Shown: positions 52,162 to 61,361, numbered from the stretch's first letter. The stretch: 64,000 bases of DNA from Streptomyces sp. NRRL F-5630 (GCF_000719475.1 NZ_JOGO01000006.1:62001-126000); one strand, 5' to 3'. A program made the numbers and translations. The notes: generated from the sequence alone by a model not told the origin.

Positions 52162-52590
52162 TCAGGACGCGGCGTCGCTCGGGGCGCGGATGCCGAGGGT
52201 CTCGGTGGTCTCCTTGTTGAGGAGGCACACGAGGCCCGCGACGGAGGCGGCGGCGAGTGCGATGCCGCCGGGGATGAACATGCTGTCCGTCTTGAGCAGC
52301 GTCCACGCGACCGGGAGGCCCATGAGCTGGGTGATGACGGCCGGGCCCCGACTCCAGCGGCGCAGGCGCCACAGGCCGCGCGCGGCGATCCCGGGGATGG
52401 CGCCGAGGACGATGAGCATGAGGCCGACCGTGGCCGTGTCCCCCTGGTCGCCGGAGCCCGCCAGGCCACGGATGAGGACGTAGAGACCACCGACGACGAG
52501 GGCGAGGGATTCCAGGGCGCAGACGAGGGTGGCGAGGAAGAGACGCCGGGGGCGGTGCGGGGGTGCGGTGGAAGTCTGCTCGCTGCTCAC
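52162..52590 (-). CDS. Integral membrane protein
   Basis: 142 residues from GTG (VSSEQTSTAPPH). Four hydrophobic segments: LFLATLVCALESLALVVGGL, ATVGLMLIVLGAIPGIAARG, AVITQLMGLPVAWTLL and IPGGIALAAASVAGLVCLL. Small conserved actinobacterial membrane protein, function unknown. No strong ribosome site is visible. Confidence 0.8.
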   Translation of the reverse strand: MSSEQTSTAPPHRPRRLFLATLVCALESLALVVGGLYVLIRGLAGSGDQGDTATVGLMLIVLGAIPGIAARGLWRLRRWSRGPAVITQLMGLPVAWTLLKTDSMFIPGGIALAAASVAGLVCLLNKETTETLGIRAPSDAAS

Positions 52591-52925
52591 GGAGCCAGGG
52601 TAGCGGGGCGGGGGTGGGGGATGACCCCTAGGGGTGTCCCTTACATGCTGGTTTCTCCCCCTGGGGCCCACAACGCGCGAGGTGGCGGCTTGAGTTCCCG
52701 CCGGGGAGCCGGGCCGGAGTTCCCGCCGACGAGCCCGGCCCCGCGCCCCGCACCCGACACCCCGCGCCCCGCACCCGACACCCCGCGCCCCGCACCCGGT
52801 ACCCCGCGCCCCGCAACCGATGCCCCCCGCTCCGCTCGCCCCCAGCCACCTCAGCACCGCCCCCACCCCGTGCGCAGGTGGGTGCGTGGGGGCGGGGGGC
52901 GCTACCGATGGGTACTCTGCCTTTC
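52591..52925. other. Divergent gap between the membrane protein and lipid kinase genes
   Basis: 335 bases holding the promoters of two divergent genes and a four-copy 21-bp tandem repeat (52741-52824). TACTCT at 52912-52917 is a possible -10 for the kinase gene, whose leader would then be very short. No further gene is seen. Confidence 0.4.
52741..52824. repeat. Four-copy 21-bp tandem repeat
   Basis: Unit CCGCGCCCCGCACCCGACACC occurs at 52741, 52762, 52783 and 52804; the first two are identical and the last two carry a few changes. It lies in the divergent gap before the lipid kinase gene. Confidence 0.8.
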
Positions 52926-53894
52926 ATGCGTGCTCTTCTCGTGGTCAATCCGGCGGCTACCACCACCAGTGCGCGCACGCGCGACGTGCTGATCCACGCG
53001 CTGGCCAGTGAGATGAAGCTGGAGGCCGTGACCACCGAGTACCGGGGGCACGCGCGGGATCTGGCCCGCGAGGCGGCCGAGGCGGAGGACATCGACCTCG
53101 TCGTGGCGCTCGGTGGCGACGGCACCGTCAACGAAGTGGTCAACGGGCTGCTGCACCGGGGCCCCGCCCCGGAGTCGCTGCCGGGGCTCGCGGTCGTGCC
53201 CGGCGGTTCGACGAACGTCTTCGCGCGCGCGCTCGGGCTGCCGAACCACCCCGTGGAGGCGACGGGCGCGATCCTGCACGCGCTGCACGAGCGCTCCGAA
53301 CGCACGGTCGGCCTCGGCCTCGCCTCGGGGACGAGCGGGAGCGAGGACGAGTCGGTCCCCTCGCGCTGGTTCACCTTCAACGCGGGCCTCGGTTTCGACG
53401 CGGGCGTCGTGGGCCGGGTCGAACAGAAGCGGGAACGCGGCAAACGCTCCACGCACGCCCTGTACGTACGGCAGTTGCTCCGCCAGTTCGTCGACGAGCC
53501 CTCGCGCCGGCTGGGCCGGATCGCGCTGGAGCGGGTGGGCGAGGAGCCGATCGAGGACCTGGTCCTGTCGATAGTCAGCAACACCAACCCGTGGACCTAC
53601 CTGGGCAACAAGCCGCTCTACGCCTCACCCGGAGCCTCCTTCGACACCGGGCTCGATGTGCTCGGCCTGAGCCGGCTCTCCACCGCCGCCGTCACCAAAT
53701 ACGGCACGCAGTTGCTCAGATCCTCGCCCGAACGCGGCCCGCAGGGCAGGCACGCGGTGTCGCTCCACGACCTCAGTGAGTTCACCTTGCATTCCAAGGT
53801 CCCTTTGCCCTTTCAGATGGACGGTGACCACCTGGGGCTCCGCACGAGCGTGACGTTCACAGGCGTTCGCCGTGCACTGCGTGTGATTGTGTGA
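52926..53894 (+). CDS. Diacylglycerol kinase-like lipid kinase
   Basis: 322 residues from MRALLVVNPAATTTSARTRD; no clear ribosome site, possibly leaderless or near so. DAGK catalytic signatures: NPAA (8-12), GGDGTVNEVV (63-72) and PGGSTNVFAR (92-101), then WFTFNAGLGFDAGVV and LGNKPLYASPGASFD. It phosphorylates diacylglycerol or a related lipid at the membrane. Length agrees with YegS/BmrU-type kinases. Confidence 0.92.
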   Translation: MRALLVVNPAATTTSARTRDVLIHALASEMKLEAVTTEYRGHARDLAREAAEAEDIDLVVALGGDGTVNEVVNGLLHRGPAPESLPGLAVVPGGSTNVFARALGLPNHPVEATGAILHALHERSERTVGLGLASGTSGSEDESVPSRWFTFNAGLGFDAGVVGRVEQKRERGKRSTHALYVRQLLRQFVDEPSRRLGRIALERVGEEPIEDLVLSIVSNTNPWTYLGNKPLYASPGASFDTGLDVLGLSRLSTAAVTKYGTQLLRSSPERGPQGRHAVSLHDLSEFTLHSKVPLPFQMDGDHLGLRTSVTFTGVRRALRVIV

Positions 53895-54210
53895 GTAGAA
53901 GCAGGCAAAGACCTTGCACTCGAACGTTTAGAGCACGATCCACCCCATAGAAGTACGGCTGTGACCTAGTCGACACCAAAGAATCAAAAAAAACTTTCCA
54001 GAAGGGGTTGTATCCCGCCCGGAGGTTTGGGAATCTCTACGTGGCGATCGGGACGGGCCCCACAAGCGGCCCGCAGAGAGCCAGAATCCCTCCCTCCCCA
54101 GGACCCCGCCAGGGTTAGAGCTGGCTGGTCGGTCTTCCCTTGGGTGGGATTCGTGAAAGCGTTCACATTCACAAGCAACGTGCATGTAATACCAAGGAGA
54201 GGTAGCAGCC
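53895..54210 (+). promoter_or_regulatory. wblE leader and control region
   Basis: 316 bases, notably AT-richer than the rest (an A-run near 53983-53993). No gene. It contains the CRP-like site described separately and the strong site AAGGAGAGG before wblE. Long upstream regions are usual for wblE/whiB1. Confidence 0.5.
54153..54166 (+). promoter_or_regulatory. CRP-like site upstream of wblE
   Basis: GTGA-N6-TCAC, flanked by C and A, a close match to the CRP/FNR-family consensus, 45 bp before the wblE start. The mycobacterial orthologue whiB1 is CRP-controlled, which supports the reading. Confidence 0.5.
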
Positions 54211-54468
54211 ATGGACTGGCGTCACAACGCCGTTTGCCGCGAGGAAGACCCCGAGCTCTTCTTCCCCATCGGCAACACCGGTCCTGCGCTGCTGCAGATC
54301 GAGGAAGCCAAGGCCGTCTGCCGTCGCTGCCCGGTTATCGAGCAGTGTCTGCAGTGGGCGCTTGAGTCCGGCCAGGACTCCGGCGTCTGGGGTGGCCTCA
54401 GCGAGGACGAGCGCCGCGCGATGAAGCGCCGCGCCGCTCGCAACCGGGCGCGCAACGCGACCGCCTGA
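54211..54468 (+). CDS. wblE: WhiB-family iron-sulfur regulator WblE
   Basis: 85 residues with the four cluster cysteines Cys9, Cys37, Cys40 and Cys46 (VCRRCPVIEQC), the GVWGG turn at 58-62 and a basic tail RRAMKRRAARNRARNA. Length and sequence match WblE/WhiB1, a NO-sensitive [4Fe-4S] protein that binds sigma region 4. GGAGAGG precedes the ATG. Stands alone. Confidence 0.96.
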   Translation: MDWRHNAVCREEDPELFFPIGNTGPALLQIEEAKAVCRRCPVIEQCLQWALESGQDSGVWGGLSEDERRAMKRRAARNRARNATA

Positions 54469-54616
54469 GCAAAGCCCCCCACGTGCCTGGTGCTTGGCGG
54501 CGCGTACAGCGTGTACGCATCACCCGCCCCCGAGCCGCAGCGCGCAGTACGCGGTCGACGTCCCTGAGGCGATCACCGCAAGCGGTACCCCACAGCAAGC
54601 CCCCCATAGTGTGAAC

Positions 54617-54663
54617 GACGAAGGGCCCGGCCCGGTCAGCGACGACCGGCCGGGCCCTTCGTC
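54617..54663. terminator. Bidirectional terminator between wblE and the histidine kinase
   Basis: Long near-perfect stem: 54617-54637 pairs with 54644-54663 (one bulged base), 6-nt loop, in a convergent gap. Confidence 0.75.
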
Positions 54664-54955
54664 TTGCCCGGCAAGGCCCGGCTCCCGGCCCCTGCGCGGC
54701 CCCGCACGTCGCCCCTGCGCGACCTCGCACGTCGAACCCCGTGCCACCTACGCGCCGTACCCCCGTCGCCCGGCGGAGGCCGCGCGTCAACCTCCATGCC
54801 GCGCAGGCCCGTACGCAAGCCCGTACGTCAACCCCCGTGCCGCGTACGCCCGTACGCAAGTCCGTGCGTCAACCCCGCTCCCCGTGCGCCACGTCAACAC
54901 CACTCCCCCGCCGGGTCCCCACACACGGGTGAACCCGGCGGTGAGGTGGCGGCGT
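54664..54955. repeat. 41-bp-period degenerate repeats
   Basis: CGTCAACC recurs at 54785, 54826 and 54867 (period 41) inside units that also share CCCGTACGCAAG. The preceding 100 bases hold shorter CCTGCGCG(A/G)CC-type repeats. No gene. Confidence 0.6.
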
Positions 54956-56431
54956 TCACGCCTTCTCGTCCTCCACGGGGATGTCCAGGACGACCCGCGT
55001 CCCGCGCTCCGGGGCCGGGACCATGTCGAACGTGCCGCCGAGTTCGCCCTCCACGAGGGTGCGGACGATCTGGAGGCCGAGGTTGCCCGAGCGGTGCGGG
55101 TCGAAGCCCTCCGGGAGGCCCACGCCGTCGTCCTGCACGGTGATGAGCAACCGGTGGCCGTCCCTGCCCGCACCGCCGCCGCGCACGGCGCCGACCTCGA
55201 CCGTGCCGGTGTCGCCGGGCCCGAAGCCGTGCTCCAGGGCGTTCTGGATGACCTCCGTGAGGACCATCGAGAGCGGCGTCGCGACCTCGGCGGCCAGTAT
55301 CCCGAAGCGGCCGGTCCGGCGCCCCGTGACCGTGCCGGGGGAGATCTCCGCGACCATCGTGAGGACGCGGTCGGCGATCTCGTCGAACTCCACCTGCTCG
55401 TCCAGGTTCTGGGACAGGGTCTCGTGCACGATCGCGATGGAGCCGACGCGGCGCACGGCCTCTTCGAGCGCGGCCCGGCCGCTCTCGGAGTCGATGCGGC
55501 GGGCCTGGAGGCGCAACAGCGCGGCCACCGTCTGGAGATTGTTCTTCACCCGGTGGTGGATTTCCCGGATGGTGGCGTTCTTCGTCATCAACTCCTGTTC
55601 GCGACGGCGCAATTCCGTCACATCACGGAGCAGGACGAGGGAACCGATGTGCGTGCCTTTCGGTTTGAGCGGAATGGCACGCATCTGAATCACCGCGTCG
55701 TTTCCCTCCACCTCGGTCTCGCGCGGCGCCCAGCCGCTCGCGAGTTTCACGAGGGCCTCGTCCACGGGCCCCTTGGAGGGGGCGAGTTCGGCGGTCGCCT
55801 GGCCGAGGTGCACGCCGACGAAGTCGGTGGCGAGGCCGAGCCGGTGGTAGGCGGAGAGGGCGTTGGGCGAGGCGTACTGGACCATGCCCTCGGCGTCGAG
55901 CCTGATGAGTCCGTCGCCGACGCGCGGCGAGGCGTCCATGTCGACCTGCTGGTCGGGGAAGGGGAAGGCGCCGGCCGCGATCATCTGGGCGAGGTCGGAG
56001 GCGCTCTGGAGATAGCTCAGCTCCAGGCGGCTCGGGGTGCGCACGGTGAGCAGGTTGGTGTTGCGGCCGATGACGCCGAGGACGCGGCCCTCACGGCGTA
56101 CGGGGATCGACTCGACGCGGACGGGCACCTCCTCGCGCCACTCCGGGTCGCCCTCGCGCACGATGCGGCCCTCGTCGAGCGCGGCGTCCAGCATGGGGCG
56201 GCGGCCACGCGGCACGAGGTGGCCGACCATGTCGTCCTGGTAGGAGGTCGGGCCGGTGTTCGGGCGCATCTGCGCGACCGAGACGTATCGCGTGCCGTCC
56301 CGGGTCGGGACCCACAGGACGAGGTCGGCGAAGGAGAGGTCGGACAACAGCTGCCACTCCGAGACCAGCAGGTGGAGCCATTCGAGATCGGAGTCGCTGA
56401 GCGCCGTGTGCCGGCGTACGAGGTCGTTCAT
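54956..56431 (-). CDS. PdtaS-like sensor histidine kinase (GAF-PAS-HisKA_2-HATPase)
   Basis: 491 residues from MNDLVRRHTALSDSDLEW. N-terminal GAF-like domain (LLSDLSFADLVLWVPTRDGT), PAS-like middle (DGLIRLDAEGMVQYASPNAL), HisKA_2 with phospho-acceptor His in REIHHRVKNN (292/293), and HATPase with VIQNALEHGF, DDGVGLP and GNLGLQIV. Soluble: no membrane segment. Orthologues pair with the PdtaR antiterminator to bind RNA; no response regulator is adjacent. Confidence 0.92.
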   Translation of the reverse strand: MNDLVRRHTALSDSDLEWLHLLVSEWQLLSDLSFADLVLWVPTRDGTRYVSVAQMRPNTGPTSYQDDMVGHLVPRGRRPMLDAALDEGRIVREGDPEWREEVPVRVESIPVRREGRVLGVIGRNTNLLTVRTPSRLELSYLQSASDLAQMIAAGAFPFPDQQVDMDASPRVGDGLIRLDAEGMVQYASPNALSAYHRLGLATDFVGVHLGQATAELAPSKGPVDEALVKLASGWAPRETEVEGNDAVIQMRAIPLKPKGTHIGSLVLLRDVTELRRREQELMTKNATIREIHHRVKNNLQTVAALLRLQARRIDSESGRAALEEAVRRVGSIAIVHETLSQNLDEQVEFDEIADRVLTMVAEISPGTVTGRRTGRFGILAAEVATPLSMVLTEVIQNALEHGFGPGDTGTVEVGAVRGGGAGRDGHRLLITVQDDGVGLPEGFDPHRSGNLGLQIVRTLVEGELGGTFDMVPAPERGTRVVLDIPVEDEKA

Positions 56432-56917
56432 GGAGGGCACCCGGCGAGCGTACCCGGGCGCCGCGCGCCCGCGTGCCCCCGTCGGCCCCCAGGGGCCGCG
56501 GCGCCGCGAGGGGACCCTCGACCCCTCCGGCACCGCAGCCCGAAGGCGTGCCCGCACGCCCCGGAGGACGCCGGACCGCGAGCCCCCGGGTGTGCGGTGC
56601 CCGGTGGCCCTGCGGGAGTCCGCGCGGTCAGGGCAGAGAGCGCGGAACCCCCGGTCCGCCCTCCTGTGCGGGGAGAGCGGAAGCCGTTTCCGCGCGAGGC
56701 GCGGACTAGACCATTTTCACGGCCGTTGCCGCCCGCTGTCCATGCCTTGGGGGGAATTACTTGGCGGCGGACCGCACCGCCCCCGCCACGACGAGCCCGT
56801 ACCGCGACGAGACGGAGGGGGTCTCGTTCGGCATCCGGACACCCCTTTCTGCGCGGGGACCCGTCTGATAAATTGGTCTATACCACACGTGTCTCTTTCA
56901 GATCGGCAGGCCCCAGC
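56432..56917. promoter_or_regulatory. Divergent region between the kinase and nagB
   Basis: 486 bases, no gene. Holds the nagB dre site and a weaker dre-like element at 56700-56715 that matches 11 of 16 consensus bases in the right half. Confidence 0.5.
56873..56886. promoter_or_regulatory. dre operator of nagB
   Basis: TTGGTCTATACCAC: the DasR-responsive element core TGGTCTATACCA differs from the ideal TGGTCTAGACCA at one base. Centred about 38 bp before the nagB start, so DasR should repress nagB until glucosamine-6-phosphate accumulates. Confidence 0.85.
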
Positions 56918-57703
56918 GTGGAAGTTGTCATCGTCCCGGACGCGCAAGCCGGCGGCAGGCTCGTCGCCGACGCGATCGCGCGGCTGCTGCGGCGCAAGCC
57001 CGATGCCCTGCTCGGGGTGGCCACCGGGTCGACGCCGCTGCCCGTCTACCAGGCGCTCACCGGGCTGGTGCGCTCCGGCGAGGCGGATGTCTCGCGGGCG
57101 CGGATCGCGCAGCTCGACGAGTACGTGGGGCTGCCCGCCGGGCACCCCGAGTCGTACCGCGCGGTCGTCCTGCGCGAGGTCGTCGAGCCGCTCGGGCTCG
57201 ACCCCTCCGCCTTCCTCGGCCCCGACGGCTCGGCCGCCGACGTGCAGGCCGCCTGCGAGGAGTACGACCGGGCGCTGAAGGAGGCGGGCGGCGTGGACCT
57301 CCAGCTCCTCGGCATCGGCACGGACGGGCACATCGGCTTCAACGAGCCGTGCTCCTCGCTCGCCTCCCGTACCCGCATCAAGACGCTCACCGAGCAGACC
57401 CGGGTCGACAACGCGCGGTTCTTCGGGGACGACATCGCGCAGGTCCCGCACCACGTCATCACGCAGGGCATCGGCACGATCCTGGAGGCGCGGCACCTCG
57501 TGCTCCTCGCGACGGGCGAGAACAAGGCCGAGGCGGTCGCGCAGTCCGTCGAGGGCCCGGTCGCCTCGCTCGTGCCCGCCTCCGCGCTCCAGCTCCACCC
57601 GCACGCGACGGTCGTCGTGGACGAGGCGGCGGCCTCGAAGCTCAAGCTCGCGGGGTACTTCCGCGCGACGTGGGCGGCGAAGCCGGACTGGCAGGGCATC
57701 TGA
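56918..57703 (+). CDS. nagB: Glucosamine-6-phosphate deaminase
   Basis: 261 residues from GTG (VEVVIVPDAQAGG). LLGVATGSTPLPVY is the phosphate loop, Asp67 in QLDEYVG the general base region, and GIGTDGHIGFNEP carries the catalytic Asp/His pair (136, 138). It converts glucosamine-6-P to fructose-6-P and ammonia, the last step of N-acetylglucosamine use. Under DasR control through the dre site. Confidence 0.96.
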   Translation: MEVVIVPDAQAGGRLVADAIARLLRRKPDALLGVATGSTPLPVYQALTGLVRSGEADVSRARIAQLDEYVGLPAGHPESYRAVVLREVVEPLGLDPSAFLGPDGSAADVQAACEEYDRALKEAGGVDLQLLGIGTDGHIGFNEPCSSLASRTRIKTLTEQTRVDNARFFGDDIAQVPHHVITQGIGTILEARHLVLLATGENKAEAVAQSVEGPVASLVPASALQLHPHATVVVDEAAASKLKLAGYFRATWAAKPDWQGI

Positions 57704-57728
57704 GCCCGCACCGGCGCGGAGCGGACAG

Positions 57729-57768
57729 AAGGGCCCGGATTCCTCACGGGGGTGGAATCCGGGCCCTT
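57729..57768. terminator. Bidirectional terminator between nagB and dasD
   Basis: 15-bp perfect stem (57729-57743 with 57754-57768) around a 10-nt loop in the convergent gap. Confidence 0.85.
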
Positions 57769-57794
57769 CGGCGTGTGTACGTGCCGCGGGGTAG

Positions 57795-59279
57795 CTACGC
57801 GCCCACGAGCACCTCGGCCGCCGCCTCGCCGCACACGCGCGCGGCACCGTACGTGAGGACGCAGGGGCTGCCCGCGGGGGCCTCCCGCGGGACGCCCATC
57901 TCGACCACGGCCGTGTCCGGACGCGCGGCGAGCAGGGCGTCGCGCGCCGCGGCCATCCACGGGTGGCGATGCGCGTCGCGCACGGCGAGGACGAGGCGGC
58001 GCTCCCCCGCGGCGGCGAGCACGTCGGCGACGAGCGTCCCGTCCGCCTGCGGCCCGTAGGCGTCCCCCGTCGTGCCGGGCAGCCGGTGGGCCAGCGCCTC
58101 CGCGGGGCCCCAGGGGGTCTCGTTGCCGACGGCGATGTTCGCCTCGTCGCTCAGGAGCGCGACGTACGGCGCGGCGGTCAGCGGCGCGAAGTCGCCGTGG
58201 ACGCGCACCGCGCGGCGGGCGGCCTCCAGGCCGACGCCGGGGCGGGGCGCGAGGGGCGCGGCGGGAGTGGCGCGGGTCCAGCGGGCCAGCGCGCGGACGC
58301 GCTCGGCGGCGTCGGCGAGGCGTTCCTCGGGCAGCGAGCCGTCCTGTACGGCCGCGACGAGCGCGTCGCGCAGGGCGAGGACGGTGCCCTCGTCGTGGAG
58401 CCCGCCGCCGACGCAGATCGCGTCGGCCCCGGCGGCGATCGCGAGGACCGTGCCGCGCTCGATGCCGTACGTCCCGGCGATCGCGCGCATCTCCATGCCG
58501 TCGGTGACGATGAGCCCCTCGTAGCCCAGCTCCTCGCGCAGGAGCCCGGTGAGGATGCGGCGGCTGAGCGTCGCGGGGAGTTCGGCGTCGAGTGCGGGCA
58601 CGACGATGTGGGCGCTCATGACGGCCTGTGCCCCGCCCGCGATCGCGGCGTGGAAGGGGGCGAGTTCGCGGGCGCGGAGGGTGGCGGTGTCCGCGCCGAT
58701 GCGGGGCAGCGCGAGGTGCGAGTCGACGTTGGTGTCGCCGTGGCCCGGGAAGTGCTTGACGCAGGCGATGACCCCGGCGGACTGGAGTCCCTCGACGTAG
58801 GCGGCGGTGTGCCGGGCGACGAGGGCGGGGTCGGCGCCGAAGGAGCGGACGCCGATGACGGGGTTGTCCGGGTCGGAGTTGACGTCGGCGGAGGGCGCCC
58901 AGTTGAAGTGGACCCCACAGGCGGCGAGGCGGCGGCCGAGTTCGGCGGCGACGGAGCGCGTCAGCTCGGGGTCGTCGACGGTGCCGAGCGCGAGGTTGCC
59001 GGGGATGAAGGAGCCCGTGCCGACGTCGAGGCGGGTGACGTCGCCGCCCTCCTCGTCGATCGCGACGAGGATGTCCTCGCGTTCGGCGCGGAGCTGGGCG
59101 GTGAGCGCGGCGAGCTGTTCGTCGCCGACGACGTTGCGGCCGAAGAGGCCGACGGAGCCGAGTCCTTCGCCGACGCGGCGCAGCAGCCAGTCGGGGGCCG
59201 TGGTGCCGGCGAAGCCGGGCTGGAGGACGGCGAGGGCGTCGCGGGTGAGGGTGTCGGAGGCGCTGGTGAGCGTGGTCAT
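57795..59279 (-). CDS. dasD: GH3 beta-N-acetylhexosaminidase
   Basis: 494 residues. The GH3 NagZ signature KHFPGHGDTNVDSH is at 175-188 and supplies the acid/base His; the nucleophile is Asp260 in IVTDGMEM. No signal peptide, so it should cleave imported chitobiose in the cytoplasm. It begins 6 bp after the dasC stop, the last gene of the das operon. Confidence 0.92.
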   Translation of the reverse strand: MTTLTSASDTLTRDALAVLQPGFAGTTAPDWLLRRVGEGLGSVGLFGRNVVGDEQLAALTAQLRAEREDILVAIDEEGGDVTRLDVGTGSFIPGNLALGTVDDPELTRSVAAELGRRLAACGVHFNWAPSADVNSDPDNPVIGVRSFGADPALVARHTAAYVEGLQSAGVIACVKHFPGHGDTNVDSHLALPRIGADTATLRARELAPFHAAIAGGAQAVMSAHIVVPALDAELPATLSRRILTGLLREELGYEGLIVTDGMEMRAIAGTYGIERGTVLAIAAGADAICVGGGLHDEGTVLALRDALVAAVQDGSLPEERLADAAERVRALARWTRATPAAPLAPRPGVGLEAARRAVRVHGDFAPLTAAPYVALLSDEANIAVGNETPWGPAEALAHRLPGTTGDAYGPQADGTLVADVLAAAGERRLVLAVRDAHRHPWMAAARDALLAARPDTAVVEMGVPREAPAGSPCVLTYGAARVCGEAAAEVLVGA

Positions 59280-59285
59280 GGCGGG

Positions 59286-60116
59286 CTATCCCTTCACGGC
59301 GCCGTCGGTGAGCCCGGACACGGCCTTGCGCTGGAGGAAGACGAAGAGGATGAGGATCGGCACCGCGAAGAGCGAGGAGGCGGCCATCGTGGCGCCCCAG
59401 TCGTCACCGAAGTTGGTCTGGAAGGAGGAGAGCCACAGCGGCAGGGTCTGGGCCTCCTTCTCCTTGTTGAGGACCAGGACGAGCGGGAACTCGTTCCACG
59501 CGGTGATGAAGCCGAACAGGGAGGTGGACATGAGCCCGGGCGCGAGGAGCGGCAGGATCACGCGGCGGAACGCCTGCGGCCGGGTGCAGCCGTCGACCAT
59601 CGCGGACTCCTCCAGCTCCTTCGGGATCGCTCCGACGAAGCCGCGCAGGGTCAGGAGGGTGAACGGCAGGATCATTACGAGGTAGAAGAGCGTGAGCGGG
59701 ACGAGGCTGTTGAGCATGTCCGCGTCGCGCACGATCATGTAGATCGCGATGACCATGACCTCCCAGGGGGCCATCTGGGCGATCATGAAGCCGACGACGA
59801 AGCCCCTGCGGCCCTTGAAGCGCATCCGGCTCAGGGCGAAGGCCCCGGCGAGCGCGAGGATCAGGGAGCCGAGGACGGCGAGGATCGTGACGGTGAGCGA
59901 GTTGCCGACGAGGCGCCAGAAGTTCTCCGCGTTCACCGCCGTCCTGAAGTGCTCGAAGGTGAAGTCGGTGGGGAACCAGACGGGGGTCTCGCTGATGATG
60001 TCACCGGTCGGCTTGAAGGCCGTCGAGAACATCCAGTAGACGGGGAAGACGAAGCCGAGGAACAGCAGGACGGCGACGATGTTGGGCCATACGCGGCCGA
60101 AGAGTGAGCGCTTCAC
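59286..60116 (-). CDS. dasC: Chitobiose ABC transporter permease DasC
   Basis: 276 residues from GTG, which overlaps the dasB stop as GTGA. Six membrane segments; EAA loop EESAMVDGCTRPQAFRRVIL. Standard MalG-type permease. Works with DasA, DasB and a shared ATPase (MsiK) that is not in this window. Confidence 0.95.
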   Translation of the reverse strand: MKRSLFGRVWPNIVAVLLFLGFVFPVYWMFSTAFKPTGDIISETPVWFPTDFTFEHFRTAVNAENFWRLVGNSLTVTILAVLGSLILALAGAFALSRMRFKGRRGFVVGFMIAQMAPWEVMVIAIYMIVRDADMLNSLVPLTLFYLVMILPFTLLTLRGFVGAIPKELEESAMVDGCTRPQAFRRVILPLLAPGLMSTSLFGFITAWNEFPLVLVLNKEKEAQTLPLWLSSFQTNFGDDWGATMAASSLFAVPILILFVFLQRKAVSGLTDGAVKG

Positions 60117-61105
60117 AGTTCGTCCTCCCCTTGCTTCAGAACGATCCGGAGGTAGTACGAGGTGAGGCCGAGCAGGATGAGCAGCGTCAGGAAGGAGATC
60201 GCGGCGCCCATGCCGAAGTGCTGGTTGCCCATGCCCTCGATGTAGGCGTAGACGGGCAGGATCTCGGTGAGCCGGTCGGGGCCGCCCTCGTTGAAGGCGA
60301 AGACCTGGGCGAACGCCTTGAAGACCCAGATGACTTCGAGGAAGGTCGTGGCGAAGAGGAAGGGCCGCAGGAACGGGAAGGTCACGTTCCTGAAGGATTT
60401 CCAGACCCCGGCGCCGTCGAGCGAGGCGGCCTCGTAGAGCTCCTTCGGGATCGTCGTCGTCGCGGCGTACAGGTTGATCGCCACGAAGGGGATCGACTGC
60501 CAGACGATGAGCCAGGTGATCACGAAGAACGTCGAGAACTGGCTGCTCGTCCAGGAGAAGTCGGCCATCGAGTGCCAGCCGAGCTTGTCGAGCACGTAGT
60601 TGACGACGCCGAAGCGCTCGGCGAAGAGCCACTGGTAGACGGTGGTCGCCGCGATGACCGGCATCGCCCAGGCGAGGACGAGGCCGATGAGGAGGAAGAC
60701 GCGCATCCGGCGGCCGAGGCGGGCGAGGAGCAGCCCGATGAGCGAGCCGAGCGCCATGATCAGGACGACGTTGACGCCGGTGAAGAGCACCGAGCGCAGG
60801 GTGACGCGCCAGAACTCCGAGCCGCCGAGCACGTCCTGGTAGTTGTGGAAGCCCGTCCACTCGGTCACGCGCTGGATGAACTGGCGCATGTTGAGGTTCT
60901 GGAAGGACAGCACCAGGTTCTTGACCAGGGGCCAGCCGAGCAGCACCAGCGTCGCCACCACGGCGGGCAGCAGCAGGAGGTACGGGGTCAGGGCCTTGCG
61001 CCGCGCGGCCTTCGCCGCTCTGGCCGAGGGGGTTCCGGGTCCGCCCCCGGGCTTCACCTTGACCAGCCCCGGGTCCGTGCCCGGGAGTGGGGTCTCCACT
61101 GTCAT
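60113..61105 (-). CDS. dasB: Chitobiose ABC transporter permease DasB
   Basis: 330 residues from MTVETPLPGTDPG, behind GAAGGCGAG. A 40-residue hydrophilic N-terminus precedes six membrane helices (TPYLLLLPAVVATLVLLGWP first); EAA loop YEAASLDGAGVWKSFRNVTF. MalF-type permease. Separated from dasA by 256 bp that include the palindrome CCCCGGCCGGGG (61343-61354), likely to lower permease expression relative to DasA. Confidence 0.95.
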   Translation of the reverse strand: MTVETPLPGTDPGLVKVKPGGGPGTPSARAAKAARRKALTPYLLLLPAVVATLVLLGWPLVKNLVLSFQNLNMRQFIQRVTEWTGFHNYQDVLGGSEFWRVTLRSVLFTGVNVVLIMALGSLIGLLLARLGRRMRVFLLIGLVLAWAMPVIAATTVYQWLFAERFGVVNYVLDKLGWHSMADFSWTSSQFSTFFVITWLIVWQSIPFVAINLYAATTTIPKELYEAASLDGAGVWKSFRNVTFPFLRPFLFATTFLEVIWVFKAFAQVFAFNEGGPDRLTEILPVYAYIEGMGNQHFGMGAAISFLTLLILLGLTSYYLRIVLKQGEDEL

Positions 61106-61361
61106 GCTCGCCTTCGCTTTCTGGGCCTGCCGCCCGCGCGCCCGCTCCGGGGGGCCGTCCTGCTCGTACGGGCGTGTTCCGCTCTTCGGGTACGGCGGTG
61201 GGGGGGGCGGACCGGCGCGGACCGCTCGGGGTCCGGGGGCCCGGGCTCGTACGTACGCGGCGCCGGGCACGGCCTGGACCCGTACGCGGCGGGGCCGGGG
61301 GCCGGGGCGGGGAGCACCGTCCGCGCGGTGCGCCTCGCCCGGCCCCCGGCCGGGGTGCTGC

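Noticed and set aside
52741..52824. N-terminal extension of the leftward membrane protein with Gly-Cys-Gly-Ala-Arg repeats
   Set aside because: The reading is a by-product of the 21-bp DNA repeat; a proper start lies at 52590.
54187..54192. TAATAC as -10 box of wblE
   Set aside because: The transcript would begin inside the ribosome site.
54664..54955. CRISPR array
   Set aside because: Repeats are degenerate, of 41-bp period with no unique spacers, and no cas genes are near.
57963..60107. 714-codon open frame antisense to dasD and dasC
   Set aside because: Pure mirror frame of two confirmed genes.
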